31,851 nt of DNA from DATFXF01 sp035258565 (GTDB lineage Bacteria; Acidobacteriota; Terriglobia; Acidiferrales; UBA7541). This document shows positions 15,707 to 23,302 of the stretch, one piece after another (the stretch's first letter is position 1; each line of letters opens with the position of its first letter). The stretch lies in assembly GCA_035258565.1 (NCBI GenBank), contig DATFXF010000118.1, positions 1 through 31,851 on the forward strand, given 5' to 3'. The position numbers and the translations under genes were made by a program. The notes under the pieces were generated by a model. That model was not told where the DNA came from and made no database searches. It was given only the letters and a program-made list of their open reading frames with translations.

Positions 15707-17146
15707 ATGGTTTCCGAGCGTCGCCGCTATCCACGGGTGAGAGTCGAATCGCTGACGACCGTGAACCTCGGCCCGGACAACGGCGGCATCGTCTTGAACG
15801 CGAGCGAAGGAGGATTGCGGGTGCGTCTCGTGGGCCCGGTAAAGCTCACCCAAGTCCTTCCCATCGGAATGGCCCTGCGCGAAAAGGGCGATCGCTTCGA
15901 GGGCAGCGGTCAGATTGCGTGGACCGACGATTCAGGCAGAGCCGCAGGGCTGGAGTTTATCCAGCTAAAGAGCGAGTCGCGCCAGCAGATCCGGCGGTGG
16001 ATTGCGCTAAGTGATTCGACGAGGTCTGCTCTGGCCGAAGCAACTCCTACGGCCCGCGCCACACAGCTTGCGGAACCTTCCCCGTCCGAAGAGCATCTCG
16101 TTAGCACCACCGTCGCGTCGGGCACGCCCAGCCCAACTGTTGAAGAGCCGGTCACTTTCCTCGAGGAAGAGCAGCTCCTCGATCCTGTTTTGTCGGAGCG
16201 AGCAACCACGCCCGCAGACCAGCCTTACGAGCCATGGAAAACCTATCAGCTGTCTAGCGAAGCCCAGTCCATTCTCTCACCGCGGGAAGAACTCCGCGAG
16301 CCCTGGCGAAAAAAGTACGGAACTCCTGACCAGGATCTAGAGGTCGGGCGGCAGGGGCTTCGCAGATTCATCCCCATGGCATTGGTTGCGCTGGTGGTGG
16401 GCGCCGGGGTGGTGTTCTTGCTTTCCGACACGGCAGACCTCCACCAAACCTTGCTGGCGCTGAGAACAGTGGTCCCAGCGGCGCTGTGGCCTTCCGAGGA
16501 GGCCGTGCAGCCTGCTGTGGTGCCAACCGGAGTCCAAGCAAGAGCCCAGCCGGCTCCTCGTCGCCGCGGCACTGTAAAGGCCCGGCGGGGCCTTGTGACA
16601 GAGCCAAGCTCTTCCAGTCCTGGAACTATAACGCTGTTGGAAGAGGCGAAGCCGGTCTCGAGAACGCCTTCCGCTTGGCATATCCAGGTGGTCGAGCAGA
16701 ATAATGAAAGGCGAACCGTTCGGCTTCGCGGCGGCCCGATCGTCAGGCTAAGGGAATGGACGACGAGTGGGGAGGTGCGGACCCCGGGCGGTGCCCGGCC
16801 CTCCGTGACGGCATCGGCTCAAAAACCTGCTCCCGCGGCGGCCTCGGAGGCACCGCTTACCGATGGCGCGCAGGCAGCTTCCGGCAGGCTCACCGAAAGC
16901 CGACCGATGCCCGACTATCCGCCCCTGGCCCTTGAAAGGAACTTGCAGGGCAGAGTCGTGCTGCGAGCGGTGGTCAGAAAGGACGGATCCCTTCAGGATG
17001 TCGAGCTGCTCAGCGGGCCTCCGCTGCTGGCTTCGGCAGTCCTCGATGCGGTGCGGAGATGGCACTACACGCCCTTCTACCGGAATGGCCAGCCGGTAGA
17101 GATGCCTACACAGATCACCGTCGAGTTCACGATCAAGACAAAATAA
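15707..17146 (+). CDS. PilZ-TonB fusion protein
   Basis: The 479-residue protein joins a cytoplasmic PilZ domain to a periplasmic TonB domain. PilZ (about 3-105) has the c-di-GMP-binding motifs: an arginine cluster in SERRRYPR and NASEGG (31-36), matching RxxxR and D/NxSxxG. A polar, Ser/Thr/Glu-rich linker follows, then one membrane helix (MALVALVVGAGVVFLL, about 221-239), a Pro/Arg-rich periplasmic spacer, and the TonB C-terminal domain (last 85 residues: PDYPPLALERNLQG, VRKDGSLQDVELLSG, VLDAVRRWHYTPF). This arrangement lets a second messenger act on a TonB-type arm across the inner membrane. I start at the ATG at 15707. A TTG at 15653 would add 18 residues of no PilZ likeness. It follows the START-like gene. 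Confidence 0.9.
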   Translation: MVSERRRYPRVRVESLTTVNLGPDNGGIVLNASEGGLRVRLVGPVKLTQVLPIGMALREKGDRFEGSGQIAWTDDSGRAAGLEFIQLKSESRQQIRRWIALSDSTRSALAEATPTARATQLAEPSPSEEHLVSTTVASGTPSPTVEEPVTFLEEEQLLDPVLSERATTPADQPYEPWKTYQLSSEAQSILSPREELREPWRKKYGTPDQDLEVGRQGLRRFIPMALVALVVGAGVVFLLSDTADLHQTLLALRTVVPAALWPSEEAVQPAVVPTGVQARAQPAPRRRGTVKARRGLVTEPSSSSPGTITLLEEAKPVSRTPSAWHIQVVEQNNERRTVRLRGGPIVRLREWTTSGEVRTPGGARPSVTASAQKPAPAAASEAPLTDGAQAASGRLTESRPMPDYPPLALERNLQGRVVLRAVVRKDGSLQDVELLSGPPLLASAVLDAVRRWHYTPFYRNGQPVEMPTQITVEFTIKTK

Positions 17147-17156
17147 TCCCTCTTAG

Positions 17157-17202
17157 GCGGAGGCTCGGGGAACGAAGATGGACATGCCCTGGACCCCTCC
17201 GC
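17157..17202. terminator. Possible hairpin between convergent genes
   Basis: GCGGAGG at 17157-17163 and CCTCCGC at 17196-17202 are complementary, with a 32-base loop, in the short gap between the convergent PilZ-TonB and cyclase-family genes. There is no T tract and the loop is long, so terminator function is weakly supported. Confidence 0.2.
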
Positions 17203-17225
17203 TAGCGAAGGTCTCTCCTCGGAAT

Positions 17226-18047
17226 CTAATGAAGAATGGCGATGATCCGCGTCGGGGCCCCCGTTCCTCCCTTGATCTTCATTGGCAGTACAATGAGTGT
17301 GGCCCCACTTCGAGGAACTTGCTCCAGGTTTGCTACGTTTTCGAGGCCGTAGATGTTGGCTCCATTAATGATCTGGTGGACGATGAAGTCTTTCGACGGC
17401 CCGTAGTCCATACTTGCGGTGTCAATCCCCACGCCGTTGATCTTGCGCTTGGTCACCAGAAATTCGGCCGCTTCACGCGAGAGGCCTGGAAAATGCAAAT
17501 GTGCAGTGTCGCCGGGCGCATCGCTGCCTAGATAGCGCTTCTTGTCTGGCCAAAACTTGCCCCATCTCGTGTGCACGAGCACGATCGCGCCGTCGGAAAT
17601 CGGGCCGTACTGCTTCTCCCAACTTGTGATGTCGGCCACGCTCAGGCGGTAGTCCGAGTTTTGGGCGCATGCGTCGGAGATATCAATGACCGCCGCGGGT
17701 CCCATCAGGCGCACAAGCGGAATTTCATCCGTGGTCACCTTGTCCTTCCCGAAGTGGATCGGGCTGTCGATGTGCGTGCCGCCATGTTCGCTTGCGGCGT
17801 AGCGCGCGGCAGCATACCAGTAGCCCCCCGGCGAGATCCCCCACGACTCCTTTTGCCAGTCGAAGGACTTGGCTGTCGGCCAATAAATAGTGTTCGCGTC
17901 AAAGCTGTAAGTCAGATCGACAACCTTTGACGCGTCAATCGCAGCGCGGCTTGAGCCATGCTCGGTCTTGGAGAACGCGATCACGAAGAAGCCGACAAAC
18001 AGCCCAGTGAGTGCAATGCGGGCAAGGAGTCGAGAATTTCGTCTCAT
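17226..18047 (-). CDS. Exported cyclase-family (kynurenine formamidase-like) hydrolase
   Basis: The 273-residue protein has a signal or anchor segment (RIALTGLFVGFFVIAFS, about 10-26), then a PF04199 cyclase/formamidase domain. The diagnostic metal site HGGTHIDSPIHF (H88, H92, D94, H98) is complete, followed by GPAAVIDISD, a catalytic-region VLVHTRWGKFW, and GVGIDTASMDYG. Family members include N-formylkynurenine formamidase and isatin hydrolase, zinc or manganese enzymes that open amide rings. Export to the periplasm and the lack of kyn genes argue against a tryptophan-degradation role here; substrate unknown. The ATG at 18047 has GAGG upstream. An ATG at 18062 would add five residues. It is divergent from the TetR gene. 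Confidence 0.9.
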   Translation of the reverse strand: MRRNSRLLARIALTGLFVGFFVIAFSKTEHGSSRAAIDASKVVDLTYSFDANTIYWPTAKSFDWQKESWGISPGGYWYAAARYAASEHGGTHIDSPIHFGKDKVTTDEIPLVRLMGPAAVIDISDACAQNSDYRLSVADITSWEKQYGPISDGAIVLVHTRWGKFWPDKKRYLGSDAPGDTAHLHFPGLSREAAEFLVTKRKINGVGIDTASMDYGPSKDFIVHQIINGANIYGLENVANLEQVPRSGATLIVLPMKIKGGTGAPTRIIAILH

Positions 18048-18507
18048 GGCTCTACCTCTCATCGGCGCCCCGACACCAAGCGCCCTCGGCCCAGGAGGTT
18101 AGAACGGCCCACACCCATTCTGAGGCGCGCCTCGTACAAGAGCACACGAATCTGCGGGCGCTGCCGACATTCCCACTCAGAGGTCAGCGGCTTGGTCACC
18201 AACTAGCGCGCCCGATGGGACGCTGGCCTCTTCATTCTTCTTCGTCCAAAGGGTGGTGCAGCGTGCCCGCTCGCGCGAGCCGGTGCACACATGCGGGCAA
18301 CATTCTGCAACCTTCCGCAAGGGAGCGTCAATGTGCACCTGCGTTGGCGCAGGAGTGGCCGCCCGGGGCAACTCTTGACGGCCAGAAAGAACTTGCCACT
18401 ACTAAATTGCGACGGAACTTGACATGGCATGCTCCGGGCTGTTACAAGAGGCGAGGCCATTTTTGCTCGTTGGGCACGCTTTCCATCGAGAATCTGGGGG
18501 GCCCAGG
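18048..18507. promoter_or_regulatory. Divergent control region between cyclase-family and TetR genes
   Basis: About 460 bp without a supported gene. Promoters for both divergent neighbours must lie here. A TTGACG at 18374-18379 followed by an AT-rich ACTACTAAAT is a weak promoter candidate for the TetR gene. I do not see a copy here of the 18-bp palindrome found downstream of the TetR gene. Confidence 0.35.
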
Positions 18508-19233
18508 ATGAGTGCCCTGGAAGTCAACACGGCGGTAACTCGACCCGGCAACGCTCGGTCCTCCCGACGCGCGCAGATCCTCCGCTGCGGGAAGGAAGTC
18601 TTCTCGAAGAAGGGTTATCATAACGCCAGTGTGTCCGACCTCATCGCCCAAGCCGGGATCGCCCGCGGCACTTTCTATATCTACTTTGAGAACAAGCGGC
18701 ACATCTTCGACACGCTCTTGGAGGAACTGCTTCAGGAATTGCGTCGTCGGATCCAGCCCATCCGGCTGGAAGCGGGAAGCCCTGAGCCACTCGATCAACT
18801 TAAGGCCAACATTCGCCGCGTGCTGGAGCTGGTGGTCAACGAACCGGAGCTAATCCAGATCCTGCTTCGCCATGCCAGTGGGCTCGATGAGCAGGCTCGA
18901 GCTCTGCTCGACGCATTCTATGATCGGGTGCTGACCCTTATTGAGCGCTCTCTCGAACACGGGATCCGGCTCGGCTTGATCCGTCCCGTGTCCTCCCGCA
19001 TTGCGGCCGCCTGCATTCTCGGCACAGTGAAGGAAGTCGCGGATTGGCTCACGGCACAGCAGCGTCAGCCTCCGGCTTTGGATCTTCTCACCGAAGAGAT
19101 CGTGAACTTCGGCTTACATGGGCTCTTCCGACCGGACGCGCCAGGCGTCCATGATTCAGATCCGGTGAGATTCGCGGAGAGGGTGGAATCGAGCGCTCCG
19201 CAAAGCTTCTTAGGGACCGGGAACCACATCTGA
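18508..19233 (+). CDS. TetR/AcrR-family transcriptional regulator
   Basis: The 241-residue protein starts at the ATG at 18508, preceded by CCCAGG. Its N-terminal helix-turn-helix (about 18-65) is a classic TetR domain: RRAQILRCGKEVFSKKGYHN, then ASVSDLIAQAGIARGTFYIYF with ENKRHIF. The C-terminal ligand domain is all-helical and not matched to a known ligand class. The reductase operon begins 121 bp downstream on the same strand, with a perfect 18-bp palindrome in between, so this protein very likely represses or senses for that operon. Many TetR proteins near CoA or lipid genes bind acyl-CoA thioesters, but ligand identity here is not visible. Confidence 0.92.
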   Translation: MSALEVNTAVTRPGNARSSRRAQILRCGKEVFSKKGYHNASVSDLIAQAGIARGTFYIYFENKRHIFDTLLEELLQELRRRIQPIRLEAGSPEPLDQLKANIRRVLELVVNEPELIQILLRHASGLDEQARALLDAFYDRVLTLIERSLEHGIRLGLIRPVSSRIAAACILGTVKEVADWLTAQQRQPPALDLLTEEIVNFGLHGLFRPDAPGVHDSDPVRFAERVESSAPQSFLGTGNHI

Positions 19234-19302
19234 GGACGTTTTCGAGGCCGGGGGGATTCACTCGGAAATGGAGACATCTGCCAAGGGGCCTTTTTCTCGT
19301 CC

Positions 19303-19320
19303 AGACTGACATGTCAGTCT
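19303..19320. promoter_or_regulatory. Perfect 18-bp palindrome, likely TetR operator
   Basis: AGACTGACATGTCAGTCT reads the same on both strands. It lies 34 bp upstream of the ATG of the first reductase gene and 69 bp after the TetR gene stop. Length, symmetry and place fit a TetR-dimer operator overlapping the downstream promoter. The TetR link is inference from position. Confidence 0.7.
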
Positions 19321-19354
19321 TATCGCTGGTTGGAGAAGAGGAGGAGAGGAGCTT

Positions 19355-20875
19355 ATGGCGACATCGGTTGCTCATTACACCGCCTACAAGCCAAGGCCAT
19401 TCACTCGAGAACAGCGCGAAAAGGTCACGATTCTCTATGGCGGCCTGACCTGGAAGCATGAGCGCTTGATCCAGGGGACCATGCAGAATCTGGGTTACAA
19501 CGCCAAACCCTTGCCCAACATCGCTCGCGCCGACCTGGATGCCGGCAAGGAGATGATCGACGTGGGCGCGTGCTGCCCCACGATTTTCACTACGGGGAAT
19601 CTGGTTAACTTCCTCAAGTCCGAAGTCGCCACCCGCGGGAAAGAAGAGGTTCTCGACAATTACGTCTTCTTGACGGCGGGCGCCTGCGGACCTTGCCGAT
19701 TCGGGCAGTATCATGCCTCCTACGAGATGGCCCTCGACGGGCTCGGGCTGCGCGACTTTCGCCTCTTTCTCCTGGCCCAGGACGAACTGGACCAAGGGCC
19801 CAGTGGCGGCGGCGGCCTGGAGATCAATCTCCCTCTCAGCCTCGGGCTGGTGTGGGCCATACTCTCGGGCGACGTTCTGTCTGACCTCGAGTACCTGACA
19901 CGACCGTACGAGGTCCATCCCGGCCAGACGGATCGCGTCTTGAACGAGAGCATCGAGTACCTCTACGAAGTCTTTCGCCACCGACCGCTCAAAGGAAAGA
20001 AGTGGGGTGTGCTGGCCTGGCATCTCATGACCGACTACTTCACCAAAGCGCTCCGAGAAGTCCGGAGGAAGTGGGATGCCATCGAAGTCGACCGGCTCCA
20101 GCCGAAGCCCAAGGTGAAGATCACGGGCGAATTCTGGCTGCAGACCCACGAGGGGGACGGCAACTACAACATCAAGCGCTGGCTCGAGCAGGAAGGAGCG
20201 GAAGTCATCCCGCCCCCCGTCGCCGTCTGGCTGCATTATCTGCTCCACCCCTCCATTCGCAAGCTCGAGAAGCGGCAAGAGATGAGCCACGGTGCGCGTC
20301 TCAAGTTAGCAGTGCTCCAGGTGCTCGAGCGCGTCTACCGCGGGACCTACAACCGATTCCGCAAGGCTTTGGGAAATCTGCCGTATGAGCTGCCCGATCA
20401 GGTGGAGCTCAAGGAACTGGCAGAGCCTTTCTACCACTTCGAGCTGCGCGGCGGCGAAGGTCACATGCTGATTGGCAAAGCGCTTTACGCTTACCACCAC
20501 AAGAAGGCGCACATGATTTGCGAGCTTTCGCCGTATTCCTGCATGCCCAACACGATGTCTGTGGGAGCCATGGCCAACGTGCTAGGCAAATATCCGGATC
20601 TTCTCTACGCCCCCATCGAGATCAAGGGCGATGCCGAGATCCACGCCCTCTCGCGTTGCCAGATGATCCTGACCGAAGCAAAGAAGCGCGCCCAGCGCGA
20701 GTTCGAGGAGGTAATGGAGAAGACCGGGATGACGTTTGACGCAGTTCGGCGCTACGAGCAGCGGCACCCCGAGGTGAAGCGTGCCACGTACCGAGTTCCC
20801 CATCTGGGCTATGCGGGTATGACCGCGAACTACGTGGCGCACTTGGCCCGCCGCGGCGCGGCCGCTCGGGCCTGA
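19355..20875 (+). CDS. COG3581-like protein of the 2-hydroxyacyl-CoA dehydratase / multidomain reductase family
   Basis: The 506-residue protein starts at the ATG at 19355 after a purine-rich GGAGGAGAGGAG. It matches the COG3581 module normally at the C-terminus of large activase/dehydratase-like polypeptides, related to the HgdB/BcrB-type cluster-binding fold. Cysteines sit at family-typical spots: GACCPTIFTTGN (73-74), ACGPCRFGQY (111, 114) and ICELSPYSCMPN (389, 396), probable ligands of a low-potential iron-sulfur cluster. Related proteins receive electrons from an ATP-driven activase and reduce or dehydrate thioester-like substrates. Here it is a separate gene placed first in the operon, ahead of the ATPase and COG3580 parts, whereas fused relatives carry it last. 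Substrate inferred only. Confidence 0.85.
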   Translation: MATSVAHYTAYKPRPFTREQREKVTILYGGLTWKHERLIQGTMQNLGYNAKPLPNIARADLDAGKEMIDVGACCPTIFTTGNLVNFLKSEVATRGKEEVLDNYVFLTAGACGPCRFGQYHASYEMALDGLGLRDFRLFLLAQDELDQGPSGGGGLEINLPLSLGLVWAILSGDVLSDLEYLTRPYEVHPGQTDRVLNESIEYLYEVFRHRPLKGKKWGVLAWHLMTDYFTKALREVRRKWDAIEVDRLQPKPKVKITGEFWLQTHEGDGNYNIKRWLEQEGAEVIPPPVAVWLHYLLHPSIRKLEKRQEMSHGARLKLAVLQVLERVYRGTYNRFRKALGNLPYELPDQVELKELAEPFYHFELRGGEGHMLIGKALYAYHHKKAHMICELSPYSCMPNTMSVGAMANVLGKYPDLLYAPIEIKGDAEIHALSRCQMILTEAKKRAQREFEEVMEKTGMTFDAVRRYEQRHPEVKRATYRVPHLGYAGMTANYVAHLARRGAAARA

Positions 20876-20962
20876 ACGCCTCCGCCTAGACCTGAGGAGG
20901 AAAACCTCCGAGACGCGTGCGGAGTTGAAGCACATCCTGAGTGCGGGGGGTTTGCGCAGCCA

Positions 20963-23302
20963 ATGACCACGAAAAGCTTGGTCCAAATTGAACCGCTCCG
21001 TGCCGGCCGGGAACCGGTTGCGCAGGCACCACCGGTCGAAGCGCAACCGGATGAAGGAAAGGGACAACTGTGCGGGATGGATGTCGGCAGCACGACTTGC
21101 AAGTACGTTCTAGCCTCCGCCGAGGGCGAACTCCTGGCACAGGCTTACGAGCGGCACAACACTAAACAGGCTGAGAAAGTCCTCGAGTTCCTGAAGCGGC
21201 TCGAGCAGGAACACCATCTGACGCCGGGACGCGACCGCCTGTTCTTCACCGGCTCAGGGTGCGGCCTGATCGCGGCGCTGGTGGGGGCCAAAGTCGTTCA
21301 GGAAGTCGTCGCCGTCGCCGCTGCAGTCGAGAAACTGCACCCCGCAGTCTCGTTCGTCAGTGAAATCGGCGGCGAGGACATGAAGACCATCTTTTTCAGC
21401 GGCAACAGCGGCTCCCGCAGCAAGCAGGTGTTGATGCAGAGCGCCTGCTCGGGAGGTACGGGCACGTTCATCGAGAAGACGGCCCGCAAGCTCCAGATTC
21501 CTACCGAACAGCTCGCCAAGATGCGCTATGAGGGGTACACCCTGCATAAGATCAGCAGCAAGTGCGGGATCTTTGCCGAAGCCGACGCCAATACCCTGCT
21601 CAAGGCCGGCGTCACCGTGGACGAGATCATCGCCTCGCTGTTCGAAGCCGTCGTCTACCAAAACCTGGCCACGCTGACCCGCGGGAACACGCCCTTGCCG
21701 GAGATTCTGCTGCTGGGCGGTCCGAACCTTTTCTTCACCGGGTTGCAAGAAGCCTGGCGCCACCACCTGACCAAGCTCTGGAAGGAGCGCAAGGTGGCGC
21801 TGCCCGAAGGTCAGCCGCCGGAGTCTCTGATTCGTGTGCCCGACGACGCCCTCTACTATGCCGCCATGGGCTGCATCGAGGTTGCACGAGGAGAACCGGC
21901 CGGGGTGGGCGTCTACCAGGGCGCGGAGAAGCTGCGCTGGTGGATCGAAGAGGGCCAATACGAGGAGAAGAAAAAGGCGGGACGCGGAGGATTGTGGACG
22001 GTGCTTGAAGAGCTCGACTCCTTCAAGGCCCTCTATGGCGACCGCCATGCGGTCGGCAAGCCCAACGGGAATGGCCAGGACAAGGGGAACGGAAACGGGA
22101 ATGGCAAGGGAACCCATTCCGCTGCTGCCGAGGCTGAAGTGTTCCAGCCCAACAAGCTGGCGCGCGTGGTCATCGGCTGTGATTTTGGTTCGACGACCGC
22201 CAAGGCCGTGTGCCTCTCCCCAGAGAAAGAGCTTCTCTTCTCCTGCTATGCGCTGAGCAAGGGCAACCCCATCGAAGACGCGAAGGCGCTGTTCCGGCAG
22301 GTCCGGGAGGCCGTGGGCGACGGCGAAGTCCTGGCCATGGGGGTTACTGGCTATGGCAAGGACCTCCTGAAAGGCATTCTCGGAGCCGACTGCGCGATCG
22401 TGGAGACGATTGCCCACGCGACTGCCGGGCTGCACTTCTTCCCCGACGCCGACTGCATCTGCGATGTTGGCGGTGTGGACGTCAAGATCATGATCCTGAA
22501 GAACGGGACGGTGACCGACTTCCGGCTGAACTCCCAGTGCTCCTCGGGCAACGGCGCGTTCCTGCAGGGCGTTGCCGAGCGATTTGGCATCCCACTCAGC
22601 GAAATCGCCGAGCAGGCTTTCCAGGCGCAGGCGATGCCGCAGCTCTCGATGGGTTGCGGCGTCTTCCTGCAGAGCGACATCGTGAACCAACAGCGCAAAG
22701 GCTGGCAGGCGGAGGAGATCCTGGCCGGCTTGTGCGCGATCCTGCCACTCAATGTGTGGATTTATGCCGGTGGGCTGAATAACCTGTCGCTTGTCGGGAA
22801 CAAGTTTATCCTGCAAGGGGGCACACACAAGAACCTCGCCGTGGTGAAGACGCAAGTGGACTTCATCAAATCGAAGGTGCCCAATGCGGACGTGGTCGTA
22901 CACCCGTACTCCGGGGAGGCCGGCGCAATTGGGACCGCGCTGGTCTCGCTCGATTGGTGGGAGCGCGGCGGGCGATCGAAGTTCCGCGGGTTCGACGTGA
23001 TCGAATCGCTGACCTATAAGACCACCACGTCGACGGACACTGTCTGCCACTGGTGTCCGGTGAATTGCCAGCGCAGCTTCATCGACGTGGAACTAGCGGG
23101 CGGCTCGGGGCGGCCCTGGAGCAAGGTCCCGCTGACCGAGGGTTGGGAACGAGTCATCGTGAACAACTCCTGCCCCAAGGGTTTAGTGGAAGACCTCAAC
23201 GAGATGAAGGCCATCAAAGCGGAGATTGAGAAGACCAAAAATGCGTACCCTAACGTTGCCGACATGGTTCGCAAAGAAGCCTTCCGTCGCGTCGGCGCCT
23301 AA
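20963..23302 (+). CDS. Tandem BcrAD/BadFG ATPase (2-hydroxyacyl-CoA dehydratase activase type)
   Basis: The 779-residue protein carries two ASKHA-fold ATPase domains. Domain 1 (about 36-310) has DVGSTT (40-45), CSGGTGTF with C162, and CGIFAEAD with C201. Domain 2 (about 400-665) has DFGSTT (407-412), DVGGVDVK, CSSGNGAF with C526, and CGVFLQSD with C565. Both cysteine pairs are 39 residues apart, as in HgdC-type activases, where they hold a [4Fe-4S] cluster at a dimer interface; here one chain may supply both halves. A Gly/Asn-rich linker (about 365-385) joins the domains. A C-terminal CHWCPVNC (695, 698, 702) plus NNSCPKG (737) may bind a further cluster. It should use ATP to fire electrons into the partner cluster proteins. 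Its end overlaps the next gene. Confidence 0.92.
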   Translation: MTTKSLVQIEPLRAGREPVAQAPPVEAQPDEGKGQLCGMDVGSTTCKYVLASAEGELLAQAYERHNTKQAEKVLEFLKRLEQEHHLTPGRDRLFFTGSGCGLIAALVGAKVVQEVVAVAAAVEKLHPAVSFVSEIGGEDMKTIFFSGNSGSRSKQVLMQSACSGGTGTFIEKTARKLQIPTEQLAKMRYEGYTLHKISSKCGIFAEADANTLLKAGVTVDEIIASLFEAVVYQNLATLTRGNTPLPEILLLGGPNLFFTGLQEAWRHHLTKLWKERKVALPEGQPPESLIRVPDDALYYAAMGCIEVARGEPAGVGVYQGAEKLRWWIEEGQYEEKKKAGRGGLWTVLEELDSFKALYGDRHAVGKPNGNGQDKGNGNGNGKGTHSAAAEAEVFQPNKLARVVIGCDFGSTTAKAVCLSPEKELLFSCYALSKGNPIEDAKALFRQVREAVGDGEVLAMGVTGYGKDLLKGILGADCAIVETIAHATAGLHFFPDADCICDVGGVDVKIMILKNGTVTDFRLNSQCSSGNGAFLQGVAERFGIPLSEIAEQAFQAQAMPQLSMGCGVFLQSDIVNQQRKGWQAEEILAGLCAILPLNVWIYAGGLNNLSLVGNKFILQGGTHKNLAVVKTQVDFIKSKVPNADVVVHPYSGEAGAIGTALVSLDWWERGGRSKFRGFDVIESLTYKTTTSTDTVCHWCPVNCQRSFIDVELAGGSGRPWSKVPLTEGWERVIVNNSCPKGLVEDLNEMKAIKAEIEKTKNAYPNVADMVRKEAFRRVGA
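22055..22120 (+). repeat. Gly/Asn-rich linker coding low-complexity run
   Basis: Purine-rich, GGGAA/ACGG-like repeats code for a Gly/Asn/Lys linker between the two ATPase domains of the activase gene. It looks like a flexible hinge and marks a fusion joint between two duplicated domains. Confidence 0.6.

Noticed and set aside
19088..20290. A 400-codon minus-strand open frame across the TetR gene end and the COG3581-like gene
   Set aside because: Antisense to strongly supported genes and covers the palindrome region; no recognisable domain.
21254..23050. A 598-codon open frame on the minus strand across the activase gene
   Set aside because: It lies antisense to a gene with clear ASKHA motifs; its composition is that of a codon-position shadow in GC-rich DNA and it has no family signature.
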